DNA from: Leptolyngbya sp. PCC 7375
GTDB lineage: Bacteria; Cyanobacteriota; Cyanobacteriia; Phormidesmidales; Phormidesmidaceae
Assembly: GCF_000316115.1 (NCBI RefSeq)
Contig: NZ_JH993797.1
Location: 310,001-374,000, forward strand
Direction of reading: 5' to 3'
DNA length: 64,000 bases
In this document: piece after piece, positions 47,073 through 57,642 of the stretch
Position numbering within the stretch: position 1 is the first letter of the stretch
How the letters are laid out: every line of letters starts with the position of its first letter
Notes under the pieces: generated by a model
The model's input: the letters and a program-made list of their open reading frames with translations, nothing else
What the model was told of the DNA's origin: nothing
Databases searched by the model: none
Made by a program: the position numbers and the translations under genes

Positions 47073-50000
47073 TTACAATCCATTGCCAATGAGGATGAAG
47101 GGTGCCCAGTGATAGGGATGTTGGAACCCATTAGTAGCCAGGGGGGTACCATCACGAGATTCAACTGAGATCGTGGCGCGGGTAGCTGCGAGGCGAGTTT
47201 CGGTATCTTCGTCGTAGAGGAGACTTAGTTGGGCCTGACGCAGTGCCTCGGCTTTAGTAAGTTCGCCAGAGGCAAGAAACTCGTAGAAGCGTTGCATCAA
47301 TAGGCTGGTGCTGGTATCGTTAACGGCCCAAAGTGAGGCAATCACGGTTTCAGCACGGTTAGCTGCCAGAAAGTAAGAACTGATCCCGGCAATTTCGGTA
47401 CCGTCACCGGCGGTCCCTCCCAGGGCGGTTTTACAGGCGGAGAGCACGACTAAATGTAAATCCCTTAGGCTTTCTTGCATCACTTCGATGTCTTGGATCC
47501 TCATGCGATCGCCATTCCCCAAAACAATAAATGAATCCTCGGGTCGACTGGGGGCAAACTCTGCGTGGGTGGCAATGTGTAGAATTTGCCGGAACTCAAC
47601 ATTGGCTTGCAGGGCTTTCAGGGTAAAGTCATCGTCAAGAAAGACTTGGCCTGGGTAAATACCCCTCGGATCAGCATCATCACTGCGAATGATGGCATCC
47701 AGTTCCTGCGCAACCGCCGGGAGCGGATTAAATCCTGAGACAGCTTGAGTTAGCCCCAACCCCAAAGCGGCTGATTCATCAATCCCTGCCAGGGTGGCTT
47801 CGGTATCTGTAATCGCAGGGGCAATGACCGTGGAGATCGTGTAGCGCTCGAGCAAATACTGTTCGCCATCGTACAAGGCGGCCATGGGAATGTAGCGAGT
47901 CACACGGTCATTGACAAAGATGAGTTGACGAATGTTGTTGGCCTGTAGTTCGGTTTCGAGCGGTTCAATCAACCAACGGTAGAGTTGCTGACTGCTTGCT
48001 TGCACCTCTGTAGAAAGGTCTAAATCGGTAAGCTGAGCCCCAAATTGCTGGACAACTGTGGATAATTCCCCTCGGGAAACTGTTACGGGGACGCTACCGA
48101 CTGAACCGCCTGCTGCTGCCCAAAGGAGCCACAACTTATCGTCAGTCACAAAGGGGTAAATCAAGACCGCATCAGGATTGGCCTGTAGCAGCTTATAGGC
48201 ATCGTCACTCAGGCTGTCAGGGGATTGAAAGAGGTCGTCCTCTTGGTCATTACTTGCGATCGCAGCTTCAAATTGAGACACTTGTTTTTCATAGTTGTCC
48301 GTCAGCACTCGTTGTTGCTCACGCAAGCTTTCCAGATCACCACAGCGGATTTGCCGACAGGCATAGATTTCTTGCCCCAGGGCAATCAGGCTACCGTGGG
48401 CATCCACAACAGGCTGCTCAATTTTGGTGTATTGCAGATCGCTACCTGTCCAGGTGGCCCGAGTGGTGCGGGTGAATTCACGTATTTCTTCTAGCTTCAA
48501 GAGATCGAGAACTTGTTGGGCTTCAGGAATACGACCTTGTTCGAGAAGGAGAGCAGCAAGCGTTCGATAGACATCAGCAACCGTTTCAATGTAGGTGTGC
48601 TGAAGTTCACTATCCAGTCCTCGAATATCGCTACGAACAGCCTCATGCACATTAACAGCTTCTTTGTAGAAGATGATAGCTAATCTAGGATGATCAAGGC
48701 CAACAAAAGCCTTGCCTAAGTTTGTCAAGGCCAATGATTCGACTTTTCGACTATCAACTTCTCGAGCAATGGAGAGAGCTTGTTGGTGAAAATCAATAGC
48801 TTGTCCATATTGATTTAAAGCATAATAAGCCTCCCCTAGGTTACCTAAGGATGCAGCTTCTCCTTGCCGATCGCTGATTTCTTGAGTGATATCAAGCGAC
48901 TGCTGATAGAAGTCAATAGCTAGTTGATATTGACCTAATGCACGATACACATCGCCTAGATTATCTAAAGATGCAGCTTCCCCTTGCCGATCAAGCAGTT
49001 CTCTTTGAATACGCAAAGATTGCTGATGAAAGTCAATAGCTTGTGTATATCGCTCCAAAACATAGTAATTTTTACCTATGTTTCCTAAAGCAGAAGCTGT
49101 TTCCTGAAGATTACTAATCTCTTGAGCAATCTTTAGAGATCGGGAATGGAAGACAATGGACTGCTGATATTGACCTAATGCATGATATGCAGTGCCTAAA
49201 CTATTCCAGGCATTCGCTTCACCTCGACGAACGCTAATGTTTTGGAAGATTTTCAAAGACCGCCAAAAGAAATCAACAGCCTGTTTGTACCTTCCTAGTC
49301 CATAATAAGCCTTACCAATATTAACGAATGCATAGGCTTCGGTTTGGCGATCACCAATCTCCTGAGTAATAGTTAAGGATCTCTGATAAAAGTCAATGGC
49401 CTCCTGATATTGGCCTAACGCATGATAAACACCACCTATACCCCCTAAAGAAATTGCCTCTCCCCGAGAATCTCCAACATCTTGCTGTAGCTTTAGTGAT
49501 TGCTGATGAAAATCAATGGCCTGTTCATATTCAGCTAATGATTCGTAGACGTGCCCTAAATGCCTTAAGGAAATAGCTTCGCCTCGACGATCACCAATTT
49601 CCTGCCTAATGGCTAGCGATCGCATGTAAAAATCAATAGCTTTCTCATATTGATCTAAAAGATGATAAGTGTTGCCTAGGTGGCTTAATGAAATCGCTTC
49701 TCCTTGGCGATCGCCAACTTTCTGTCTTATGGCTAGGGATTGCTGATAGAAATCAATGGCTTTTTCATATTGCCCCAACAATTTATATGCAAGGCCTAGG
49801 CTATTTAAAGAGAATGCCACACCGTCAAAATCATCAATCTGTACTCTGATTGTTAGAGATTGTTGATGAAACTCGATGGCCCGCTCATACTCTCTCATGG
49901 CACTATAAACCACTCCCAAGCCACCTAAAGCATTGGCCTCTCCCGAGTGGTCTAAAATTGCCCTGTAAATTACTAAAGCTTGCTGATGAAAATCAATGGC

Positions 50001-50282
50001 TTCTTCAAGTTGTCCGGATGAATAGTATACGATGCCTAAATTGTTTAAGGCATCAGCTTCTTCTTTCCGACTATTGCGTTGGCGTGCAATGACTAAGGTT
50101 TGATGAGATTCGAAGTTATAAACAGTGTTAACAGCAGCGTTATCGAAAGTGTTCTTAGATGTATTACTCAAAGAATTGAAAGTATCGACAAAAATGCTGG
50201 ATCCATGACGAGACATATCATAGCTCTGTTGAGATCGGATATTGCTAGCTCCATTGGGTGCGGCTCTTTCTCTGTAAAGCAT
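47073..50282 (-). pseudogene. TPR-CHAT protease-like protein, 5' end replaced by ISKra4
   Basis: The 1069-codon frame encodes twelve 40-residue TPR repeats (about residues 75-560; pattern LGxxYxxLGQYxxAIDFxQQSL), then a CHAT domain (about 720-1065). The caspase-like dyad is H in LHIATHAEF and C in VVLSACKTALGG. CHAT proteins are caspase-related proteases, often in cell-death or defence modules. The first nine codons come from the IS end. The native start and signal peptide lie on the far side of the IS (51952-52035). The current product would lack its signal peptide and probably stay in the cytoplasm. Its neighbours are the CIS operon and the RiPP locus; no functional link is shown. Confidence 0.85.
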
Positions 50283-51951
50283 TAAGCAGTCAAGAATCTC
50301 TCCGGTTCGAGAAACTTATTGGCATGATTGCGTTTGAACTCTTGGACTTTGTGAAACTCCCAATAGGCCTCGAAATCATCACTGGCTCTGAGTGCGCGAA
50401 TCCGCAGAACGGCTTCAGCACGATCTAAGCGCCAGCGGGCACCGGTGATCTCCATGCGGTCATTGACTAAATGCCTGCACGCGCCTTCAATCACACCTGA
50501 GGCAATGGGATACCCCCGATCTAAGTACTCGTCATACAACAAATACGGCCGATTTTTCAACAAATAATCAGCGCACTTGTCAACGTTCTCTCGTGCTTTT
50601 GTGTCTAGATTTTGTAGGGTGGCGCTACGCCGAATACCGGCCGCCACATCACTGGCTTTACCTTGTAGAATGCGTAAGGCTCTCTCTTGGACCCAAGTCT
50701 CGGCCTCCTCACTACCAGATGAGAAGAAACAAAAAGCCGCTTTCCAAACATATTCGAGAACATGAATGAAATCGAGCACGATAGTCACCGTCACGTCTTG
50801 CTTTCGGGCCATGGCGTTGAGTGTGGCTAATTGATGGAGTTCACCATCTACCAGGACAACCCAGTCGCGTTGATGGTCCGGGTCTCGAGTCGAGGCTTCG
50901 ACAAACGCATGTTCAATGACCGTTTTAGCGTCTTGCTCAACACTGGCCCACACTCGTTTGTCACTAATCACTGGTCGCACGGGCGGGTCCCGTTGGTCAC
51001 CGATGATATCGTCGGCTTGACGGGGGTATCGAGGCACATGATACACCGATGCGACTGTGGCCATTCGTTTACGCTGACGCTTTTGACCGGGACTTAAGCG
51101 AGTACGTTTTGACGGTGAGTCCTTGGCCTTTTGAGCGGCTTTGGCCGTGGCTTCTCGCAGATCTGATGGATGCATCACAATCCCCTTACCATCAGTGGTA
51201 ATCACTAATAGCTCATCACTGGCAACTCGTCGGTCTATCGCCCGTTGAGCATAAAAGTCCTCAAAGTCTTGGGCCACTTTTACCGTCACCTCTTCACATT
51301 GGCGTTTACCAATCGCCCCCCCTGTCGTCGAGCTTATGGTCCGACTCGTTTCTGAAAACGATACTTTCGACGCTTCCACCGCGACTCGTTTTCGGAGTTC
51401 ATCCGAGTATTTGTCCGGCGGCAAATTCAAGATCCCATCTGACGGGTACAGGGCACTGACCTCAGGTTTTTGGGTGCTGTATCCCACTCGGTTTAAGGTC
51501 ACTTCCCCAAACAGCGTTTCGAGGTTCCGTTGGGTCTGTTTTCGACGATGGGGGCGGGTTTCTCCATCGCTACCGACGACCTCGCTTTGGTAGTCCTCTG
51601 ATGCGTAACGCAAGTCGAGATGGCCTTGATATAACCGTCGCAAAAGTTCTGTGCCCGACTCATGGATATAACGTTCTAGTTTTCCATGCTCCCAATTTTG
51701 GCTATCAGCTGAACTCAACCTATCGACGAGTTCATTAAACTGCGCTAACGCTGACTCAAAAAAGCTAAGACTTAGGTCTGTTGGCATGATTCGAATGGAG
51801 AGGATACAGGCACACGAGACAATTATTTTTTTCGTCGAATCTATCTCTTTTTTGAGAGATAGATTGAACTTTCAGACCCCTAAAATCTACCAAATTCTAT
51901 TCAATAGACTTAATCTGCGTTGCAAACCTTTACCCTAAAAGAATCACACCC
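50256..51951 (-). mobile_element. ISKra4-family insertion sequence, 1696 bp
   Basis: The ends are GGGTGCGGCTCTTT at 50256 and the imperfect complement ending CACACCC at 51951. A 9-bp target duplication AGCTCCATT sits at 50247-50255 and 51952-51960. It carries one transposase gene. Removing it with one duplication copy joins two halves of the TPR-CHAT gene in frame. Confidence 0.85.
50282..51787 (-). CDS. ISKra4-family transposase
   Basis: The 501-residue protein has an N-terminal DNA-binding part (1-180) and a DDE-type core. TTDGKGIVM holds the first Asp and VVLVDGELHQL the second, and the family-typical YPIASGVIEGACRHLVNDRM holds the Glu. The closing WRLDRAEAVLRIRAL pattern is typical of ISKra4 (ISAzba1-like). 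Length and motifs are intact, so it may be active. Its stop overlaps the start of the truncated TPR-CHAT frame. Confidence 0.88.
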   Translation of the reverse strand: MPTDLSLSFFESALAQFNELVDRLSSADSQNWEHGKLERYIHESGTELLRRLYQGHLDLRYASEDYQSEVVGSDGETRPHRRKQTQRNLETLFGEVTLNRVGYSTQKPEVSALYPSDGILNLPPDKYSDELRKRVAVEASKVSFSETSRTISSTTGGAIGKRQCEEVTVKVAQDFEDFYAQRAIDRRVASDELLVITTDGKGIVMHPSDLREATAKAAQKAKDSPSKRTRLSPGQKRQRKRMATVASVYHVPRYPRQADDIIGDQRDPPVRPVISDKRVWASVEQDAKTVIEHAFVEASTRDPDHQRDWVVLVDGELHQLATLNAMARKQDVTVTIVLDFIHVLEYVWKAAFCFFSSGSEEAETWVQERALRILQGKASDVAAGIRRSATLQNLDTKARENVDKCADYLLKNRPYLLYDEYLDRGYPIASGVIEGACRHLVNDRMEITGARWRLDRAEAVLRIRALRASDDFEAYWEFHKVQEFKRNHANKFLEPERFLTA

Positions 51952-52035
51952 AGCTCCATTGGCATAAATCAATGACGTCAAAAGTAGCAATATGGCTGAA
52001 GCAAATGCATGGAGTGTTTGAAAACATAACATCAT
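51952..52035 (-). pseudogene. Detached 5' end of the TPR-CHAT gene (signal peptide)
   Basis: From the ATG at 52035 this fragment encodes 25 residues plus the three codons of the target duplication. The peptide has the form M-M-L-C-F, then a hydrophobic core with AILLLLTSLI and a cleavage-type end YANG. It is a classic Sec signal peptide. Fused to codon 10 of the frame at 50282 it continues with SNIRSQQS in frame. The native protein was therefore exported. Confidence 0.8.
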
Positions 52036-52194
52036 AGGATCAGAAAAATAACTTTAGGTGCTTGCGCTTAAATAATCACCCCATTACCCCATCACTCATC
52101 CACCCATCTACAGCCCCAATCTGGGTCTTTATTGTTGTGCAGCCCCCTCACATTAGCCTATAGCCATAGAAGCAAGTGAGTTATTTACTTCGTT

Positions 52195-52719
52195 CTATAG
52201 GCCTGCACAAGCTAAATCGGTACGAATAATATATTTTGTACCCCGTAATACTTTAGCTCCTTCATGGCGCAGTGCCTGCTTAAAAATAACTGCCTTGCCA
52301 AGTTTAGGAGCAATAGGCAATTTAGACTCACTAAAATATGTCTCACCCCCCTGTATGTCATCATTCAGGTAGGCAATCAAGGTTAAGTTTGACAGAAATC
52401 CAGACTTAAACTTCTTGTGCGCATCAGAGTGGGGGGCAATATATTCTCCTTCATCATATCGGTAACATTCCAGCAGATCACCCAAATCGGCCAGCTGCAA
52501 TCGGCATGTCCCATAATCAGATAAATAATTGATTAGCCTCATGGCTAAAGTACTTAAAATTGTGGTTTCTTCTAAACGCACCTCTTGATTATATCGTCCT
52601 GGACTTCTCTTCTGTGCAGGTTTAAAGCCCAACATTTCCGCTTTTAAAATTATCACCATACATTCTTCTGGAGATAAGAAATTAGGAATTTCCCAAACAC
52701 CGTCTATGATGGGTTTCAT
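52195..52719 (-). CDS. 2OG-Fe(II) oxygenase, prolyl-hydroxylase-like, in the RiPP locus
   Basis: The 174-residue protein shows the iron site HSD (in PHSDAHKK) and a distal His in LRHEG, with a 2-oxoglutarate-binding Arg/Lys in GTKYIIRTD. This is the double-stranded beta-helix pattern of prolyl-4-hydroxylase-type enzymes. The ATG at 52719 (MKPIIDGVWEIPNF) is preferred to one at 52776. It may hydroxylate the W-x-N peptide. The next gene upstream is a second oxygenase-like gene, with a gap of about 113 bp. Confidence 0.75.
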   Translation of the reverse strand: MKPIIDGVWEIPNFLSPEECMVIILKAEMLGFKPAQKRSPGRYNQEVRLEETTILSTLAMRLINYLSDYGTCRLQLADLGDLLECYRYDEGEYIAPHSDAHKKFKSGFLSNLTLIAYLNDDIQGGETYFSESKLPIAPKLGKAVIFKQALRHEGAKVLRGTKYIIRTDLACAGL

Positions 52720-52832
52720 ACTAATCTGTTTCACTATTATTCTAAGCAATGGACAGAACAAGAAAATTTCAAGCAATTAGTATTTATGCAATCAGAATTT
52801 AGCCACGAGTAGCCTCATGACTTTAGAGCATC

Positions 52833-53714
52833 TTAGATTAATACCTTTCTAGGTAAAAGACTGCTAGGTAGCTTTAGATGTCCACGAATCGTTAAAATAA
52901 CATCGGCAAACTTTTTGCCTAATGTACAGCCATCATGAATGATACTTTCTGTAGGTGCAATATATGCTTCACCAGGGGCAACTCTCACTTTGACCATTGG
53001 ATACTTAGGATATTGCTTGAAGAATTGCTGTCTAACCCATTCAGATTTACTAGCTGCACTTATTTTTCTAGAAACAGGACATTGACTGTCAATCCTCTGA
53101 GCTATCTCCAGTAACGTCAGATCAACAAAGAGAAAATATCTATCCTCAAACCCTAGGTTAAGACAAATGCGATTGGTGCCTGTATGCCTTTTGCTCAGCG
53201 GCAGCTTATCCCAGCTATCCAGATGTAAGCCGATATATTTCCTGATTTCTCGATTGTAGGTCACCGTCCTAAGGCCAGGAGCATTCACTGTTAACGGGTG
53301 CACTTTGTAGTTGCGAGCAGACAAGATAAAAGGACTCAATTGGGAGTTTAAATTCTCAATCGCTTGCCTATAGCCTTTCTGAGACCATAAAAAATGACAG
53401 TCTTGCTGGGTTACAGCAAAAGACACCCCCATATTTTCAAAGGGACTCAACATAGAATCTGTCACTTTAAAGATGCCAACATATTGGCTGTAAGCGGGTA
53501 ATTCCTCACCGTCCTGTAAAGACATCACATTTTCTTCTAAACTTGTAGGTTTTCGCCAAGTGTTAGATGGAATAAATGCATTCTCGACATAACTTTGATG
53601 GAAGGACGTCTCATGGGCAGGCATCATACCATCACTGAGAAGAAATCGTGGTTTATGGCGGCAAGGTTCTGGATTACAGTCAATAATTTTGACAGTTTTA
53701 CTAAGATGTCCCAT
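52833..53714 (-). CDS. Second oxygenase-like protein of the RiPP locus
   Basis: The 293-residue protein contains GLHLDSWDKLPLS, with a possible HxD iron motif. About 100 residues later come IIHDGCTLG and ILTIRGHL, which could supply the distal His and Arg. This suggests a 2OG oxygenase or cupin-like fold, but the match is loose. It lies between the maturase gene (41 bp) and the 2OG enzyme gene on the same strand, so a tailoring role is likely. Confidence 0.5.
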   Translation of the reverse strand: MGHLSKTVKIIDCNPEPCRHKPRFLLSDGMMPAHETSFHQSYVENAFIPSNTWRKPTSLEENVMSLQDGEELPAYSQYVGIFKVTDSMLSPFENMGVSFAVTQQDCHFLWSQKGYRQAIENLNSQLSPFILSARNYKVHPLTVNAPGLRTVTYNREIRKYIGLHLDSWDKLPLSKRHTGTNRICLNLGFEDRYFLFVDLTLLEIAQRIDSQCPVSRKISAASKSEWVRQQFFKQYPKYPMVKVRVAPGEAYIAPTESIIHDGCTLGKKFADVILTIRGHLKLPSSLLPRKVLI

Positions 53715-53755
53715 GCTCTTTTTTACATTGCTGAGATACTGAAATTCCTGGCACG

Positions 53756-54661
53756 TTAGGCAGCCTCGCGTATCCCAATCTGTTTCTCAATGTCCGTAAG
53801 TAAAATATCAGTCAATATTTTCTGAGTGTAGCGACAATACATCGTCTCTGTGGAATTAAAGGAGCCATTCTCAAAATACTTATTCGCAGGTGCTCCCCCT
53901 CCACACAAAGAAAAATACTCACATTGCTGCCGACAACGGTGGACCCCCGATTGAATATCATGGTTAATTCGTTGAAATTTTGGGTTGTCAGCAATTGTGT
54001 TAAAAGACTCTGACCTGATATTTCCCAAAATGAATTTTCCGTAGTCAACACTATCAAGTGATAGAAGCTCTGGGGAGAACGTCATAAAATTCCCAGCATA
54101 ATCAAAGCTGAGTATTGACAGGGGGGTAGCTTGGGTTGCTTGCTTAGTAGGATTACATATCGCTCTCCTAAGGCGATCAAACTCTCTAACCTTCAGCTGG
54201 TTACCTGGCTGAGATGTTAGCGAATAGAGTCTTTCCATGAAGCCGAAATATTTATCATCAGCTTCTTGTGTATTCAGAGAAGAAACTTGATGATTACCCT
54301 CAATCTCTTCGACATTAAACCCTACACGGTAGATACCGTTGCTTATAAAGAAATGATAGAGTTCATCTGGGTAGCTTAAAGCTTGTTCAGTCAAGACTGA
54401 TATCACCGAAAAATCAATATGATTTTTTTTCAGCTGCTCGATACCTCTCATCGTGGCAGCGTGAGTTCCTAATCCTTTCCGAGTGATGCGATGAACATCA
54501 TGGATAAAAGCAGGCCCATCTAAGCTTACGCCAATTTTTATTTTGTATTTTTTGATTAAGCTACACCATGCATGATTAATCAATGTCGCATTCGTTTGTA
54601 AAGAATGAGAGTATCTACAGGCTCTATGGTTGTACTGATCTGATAGCTCCTGAATCTTACC
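53756..54661 (-). pseudogene. Radical SAM/SPASM maturase (GrrM/OscB-like), C-terminal fragment
   Basis: About 300 codons encode the C-terminal three-quarters of the maturase: QTNATLINHAW and IGVSLDGPAFIHDVHR (radical SAM core), then a SPASM domain with CRQQCEYFSLCGGGAPANKY and a late MYCRY. These are typical of cyclophane-forming GrrM/OscB maturases that act on W-containing repeats. An IS21 element cuts it off from the middle fragment. The first base triplets GGTAAG (CTTACC on the plus strand) are the 6-bp target duplication. On its own this piece cannot bind the radical SAM cluster. Confidence 0.82.
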
Positions 54662-54809
54662 TGTTAGATGTCAAGGGGGGTAGACGTGACGCGACAGTCG
54701 GGTTGGCGAGCTGACTGACACTTAATAGAGACTAACTGGTCTCATGCTGAGACTATCAAAGCAAACGACGGGTATCAATTTAAGCCGGGAAATCTTGGCT
54801 AGGACTGAA

Positions 54810-54877
54810 GTCGGAAGTCGGAAGTCGGAAGTCGGAAAGGGAGGGCATTCCGAACTCCGACTTCCGACTTCCGAACT
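54810..54877. repeat. GTCGGAA direct and inverted repeats inside the IS21 end
   Basis: Four copies of GTCGGAA (54810-54837) are followed by complementary (T/C)TCCGAC units (54849-54877). A strong hairpin can form. It is probably a nested miniature repeat or part of a multiple terminal repeat. Confidence 0.7.
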
Positions 54878-55016
54878 CTAGATTCCTGAGGAAATCGTCC
54901 CGCTTTATGTTGGTACCTCAAACGACAGCTAGCGATCTAAATGACCAGGCGCGATCTAAATGACAGCGCCTGGTCACTGTCAAGCAATTAAAATCTCCAA
55001 GTATTTTGTGCGTCAA

Positions 55017-55832
55017 TTATCCCTGATTGCGAGCCGCCGCCTGCTGCTGCCGATAGCTGTCAGCCTTAATCTCAAAGATGACAGCATGATGCACCAGTCG
55101 GTCAACGGCAGCCACGGTCATCATCGAATCGGGAAAGATGCTGTCCCACTTGCTGAATGGCTGATTAGCGGTGATCAGCAAACTCTTGCGTTCATAGCGG
55201 TGGGCAATGAGTTCGAAGAGTACGGAGGTTTCGGCTTCAGACTTTTGCACGTAGCCCAAGTCGTCGAGGATGAGCAGGTCAAAACGGTCGAGCTTCTTTA
55301 GTCTAGACTGTAGCAACAGTTGTTGTTTATCCTGCTGAAGCTGTTGAACTAAGGCAAGTGCGCTGAAGAACTTGATGCGCCGACCCGCTTCTAGCATGGC
55401 TTGCGACAACCCAAGAGCCAAATGAGTTTTCCCAACTCCGGACGCGCCGAAAAACAGGCAGTTGGTGGCGTTATCGAGCCAGGTATCGTCATCGGCCAAT
55501 TGCATCAGAGGGGCCGGATTGAAGTTTGGGCAATGGTCAAACTCAAAGTTGGTCAAACTTTTTACGGCGGGCAGCTGAGCTTCCTTTTTTGCGCGCTCTA
55601 GCCGCATTTGTGCTCGTCTGTCGGCCTCTTGTTGACATAAGCTGAGTAAAAACTGTGCATAAGACCATTGTTGCTGCAAAGCGCGGCTCTCTGTAGCTTC
55701 CCAGTGGGTAAGCATGTTGGTGAGCTTGAGCTGTTTGAGCAGACGGCTCAACTGTTGGTACGGGCTGGTTGTTTGTGGTGTTTGTGATGAGGTTGGCGTC
55801 CGTGTCGTTTGAGCCACTGAGGAGTTGGTCAT
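55017..55832 (-). CDS. istB: IS21 helper ATPase
   Basis: The 271-residue AAA+ protein has a Walker A FGASGVGKTHLA, Walker B DLLILDDLGY and the sensor motif ITANQPFSKW of the IstB/DnaC type. IstB assists IstA in target choice. It overlaps the istA frame by about 290 bp, far more than usual. No defect is seen in its own frame. Confidence 0.92.
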   Translation of the reverse strand: MTNSSVAQTTRTPTSSQTPQTTSPYQQLSRLLKQLKLTNMLTHWEATESRALQQQWSYAQFLLSLCQQEADRRAQMRLERAKKEAQLPAVKSLTNFEFDHCPNFNPAPLMQLADDDTWLDNATNCLFFGASGVGKTHLALGLSQAMLEAGRRIKFFSALALVQQLQQDKQQLLLQSRLKKLDRFDLLILDDLGYVQKSEAETSVLFELIAHRYERKSLLITANQPFSKWDSIFPDSMMTVAAVDRLVHHAVIFEIKADSYRQQQAAARNQG

Positions 55833-57306
55833 AGCTATCGAGAGCGTGTTGTTGGGTTGCGATTGGCGGCAAGGTGGCTACCGCATCGGGCATAAACTGT
55901 TGCTGTAGATGCCTCAACGTCAGCTGGTTCTTGGATAGGGCTTCGGCAAGATAGCTGGCGACGGTTTGTTCTTTGTCATAGGTGGCGGCAATGTAGAGCG
56001 CTTCGACCATGAGTACAGCGGCTTGGTCGCGCTCAAACTGAGCTTTCATCTGCGCCCAAAGCTGGCGAAACTCAGCAGTCGGTAACAAATCTGACTGCCA
56101 CTGACAGAAGAGGAAGGCTCTGGGCTTTTTCCTGAGTCCACCTATCACATGGCGATAGTCGATGCAGCGCCCCCGCCGTCGTCCTTTGCCAGCCACACGC
56201 ATGCGGGACAGCTCAAACACCTGCTGCCGCGCAAAGTAGCCGACTAAACGGTCATGATAGAGATGAATTTCTATCTGTTGACCTATCAGTCGTGATGGCA
56301 CGCTGTAGAGAATGCAGCGCACCTCTATCGTGCTGTGACAGCTGACTTTGGCACTGAGAATCTCGTAGTCGGCCACTCGGCGTTTCGGCAGCGGTTGTAG
56401 GACGGCTTTTTCTGCTTCATACTTGGCCTCGCACTGCCGATTGAGACCAGCAGCGGCGTTGTCTATCACCGCCTGGTACTCGGCAATACTGGCAAAGTCG
56501 CTGCTGCCGCGCAGGTAGATAGCCTGTTTGATACGGTTCTTCAGGTGGCCGTGCGGACTTTCTACAGATCCGTTCTCGTTTGCTTTGCCTTTGTTGTTTC
56601 TCGTTGGCACCATCCGGTAGTGCTCACACAGGTCATCGTAGAACCGCGTCAGCTCCTGGATACGATGCCCCCCTGAATTACGGTAGGCCGCGCTCAGGCT
56701 GTCCGTGCGATGTTCTTGTGGGGCACCGCCAGCCGCAGCTAGGGCGTTCTGCAACCCTTCGGATAGGGCAATGAAGCTTTCGCCCCCCTGAATAATCTGC
56801 GCGTACTGCCAACCGCTGTAGGCGAGCCGGTAATGATAAATCAAGTGCTCAAATGGCTTGCCGTTGAGGGTGATTTCCATCCCTTTCAGTTTGGTGAAGT
56901 CTGAGAGTCCCATGACGCCTGGTTCATGGCGCAGTACGAACATGACCTCCGGCGCCGGCCCGTGCAGCGCTTTCCACTGCTGCACTCTTCTCTGTAAGGT
57001 GCGTAGCACCTGTGGGTACTTGCCTGGATACTGCTCTTGCAGGTATTCAAACAGCGTCATTGGTTTCAGTCTCGGTTCCTGGCGTAGCATCGGTTCTAGC
57101 TCGCTGGCCCAGACGCCAGCTAAGGGATCTTGGCTCCGGGATGATGCAACGACAGCTCCTCGGTTAGCGCGGTGATGGCCTGCATCAATCCGTTGCCCTG
57201 TCCGCTCTGATATCTCGGCTATCGTCGACGATGCCGTCTGGGTCAACCCCAGCTTTCTCGCGTTCATATAGGCTCTCTTTTGGTATAAGTGAATGGCTTT
57301 CGGCAC
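55543..57306 (-). CDS. istA: IS21 transposase
   Basis: The 587-residue frame has an N-terminal HTH region and an rve/DDE core, with GLSDFTKLKG (first Asp), HRTDSLSAAY (second Asp) and NENGSVESPHGHLK (Glu). The last about 95 residues run through the istB start region and look unlike family members, which usually stop soon after SYDQLL. So the natural stop may be lost. Start alternatives are the GTG at 57306 or the ATG at 57267 (MNARKLGLTQ). Confidence 0.88.
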   Translation of the reverse strand: MPKAIHLYQKRAYMNARKLGLTQTASSTIAEISERTGQRIDAGHHRANRGAVVASSRSQDPLAGVWASELEPMLRQEPRLKPMTLFEYLQEQYPGKYPQVLRTLQRRVQQWKALHGPAPEVMFVLRHEPGVMGLSDFTKLKGMEITLNGKPFEHLIYHYRLAYSGWQYAQIIQGGESFIALSEGLQNALAAAGGAPQEHRTDSLSAAYRNSGGHRIQELTRFYDDLCEHYRMVPTRNNKGKANENGSVESPHGHLKNRIKQAIYLRGSSDFASIAEYQAVIDNAAAGLNRQCEAKYEAEKAVLQPLPKRRVADYEILSAKVSCHSTIEVRCILYSVPSRLIGQQIEIHLYHDRLVGYFARQQVFELSRMRVAGKGRRRGRCIDYRHVIGGLRKKPRAFLFCQWQSDLLPTAEFRQLWAQMKAQFERDQAAVLMVEALYIAATYDKEQTVASYLAEALSKNQLTLRHLQQQFMPDAVATLPPIATQQHALDSYDQLLSGSNDTDANLITNTTNNQPVPTVEPSAQTAQAHQHAYPLGSYREPRFAATMVLCTVFTQLMSTRGRQTSTNAARARKKGSSAARRKKFDQL

Positions 57307-57469
57307 AGGTCATCGCTCTCTTTCGCAGGAGATCTACCTGTGCCTTTTTCTTCGACTGGTGACAACCCAGCTAAGCTAACGCTTGCGCCGATAACCTTGT
57401 CTCACGCTCTTTGGGCGAAACCCGACAACCGCCTTGGCGTCACCTGCCTACCTTCACTGTCGCGCAACA

Positions 57470-57642
57470 CTTACCAATTGCTGCTTCATAAAAGCTGATT
57501 GGCATAGTGAGAGGTTCACCCGCATGCCAAACAATTGTGAATTGATCTGATAAAAAAGGATTGGAAAAGACCTCTCGAAAAATAGGCTCCAGCAAGTCAA
57601 GCGAAAATTTGTGCTTTTGTTGCCTGTTAGGCAAATAACAAT
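57470..57642 (-). pseudogene. Radical SAM maturase, middle fragment
   Basis: This 173-bp piece lies between IS1595 and IS21. It encodes LPNRQQKHKFSLDLL and VWHAGEPLTMPISFYEAAI, where the GGEP-type motif (here AGEP) of radical SAM enzymes binds S-adenosylmethionine. Its 5' end carries the ATAACAAT duplication of IS1595 and its 3' end the CTTACC duplication of IS21. Frame is kept through both junctions when the ISs are removed. Confidence 0.82.

Larger units (their letters stand above)
54662..57469 (-). mobile_element. IS21-family element, 2808 bp
   Basis: The ends are TGTT at 54662 and AACA at 57469, with partly matching inner repeats such as GCGACAGT. A 6-bp duplication CTTACC flanks it at 54656-54661 and 57470-57475. 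It carries istA and istB. Its 355-bp 3' end is non-coding and holds a GTCGGAA inverted cluster and a doubled GCGATCTAAATGAC. Confidence 0.82.

Noticed and set aside
55543..55830. Genuine 97-residue C-terminal IstA domain
   Set aside because: The stretch overlaps istB in another frame, is low in structure and is absent from the usual family length, so it is probably read-through.
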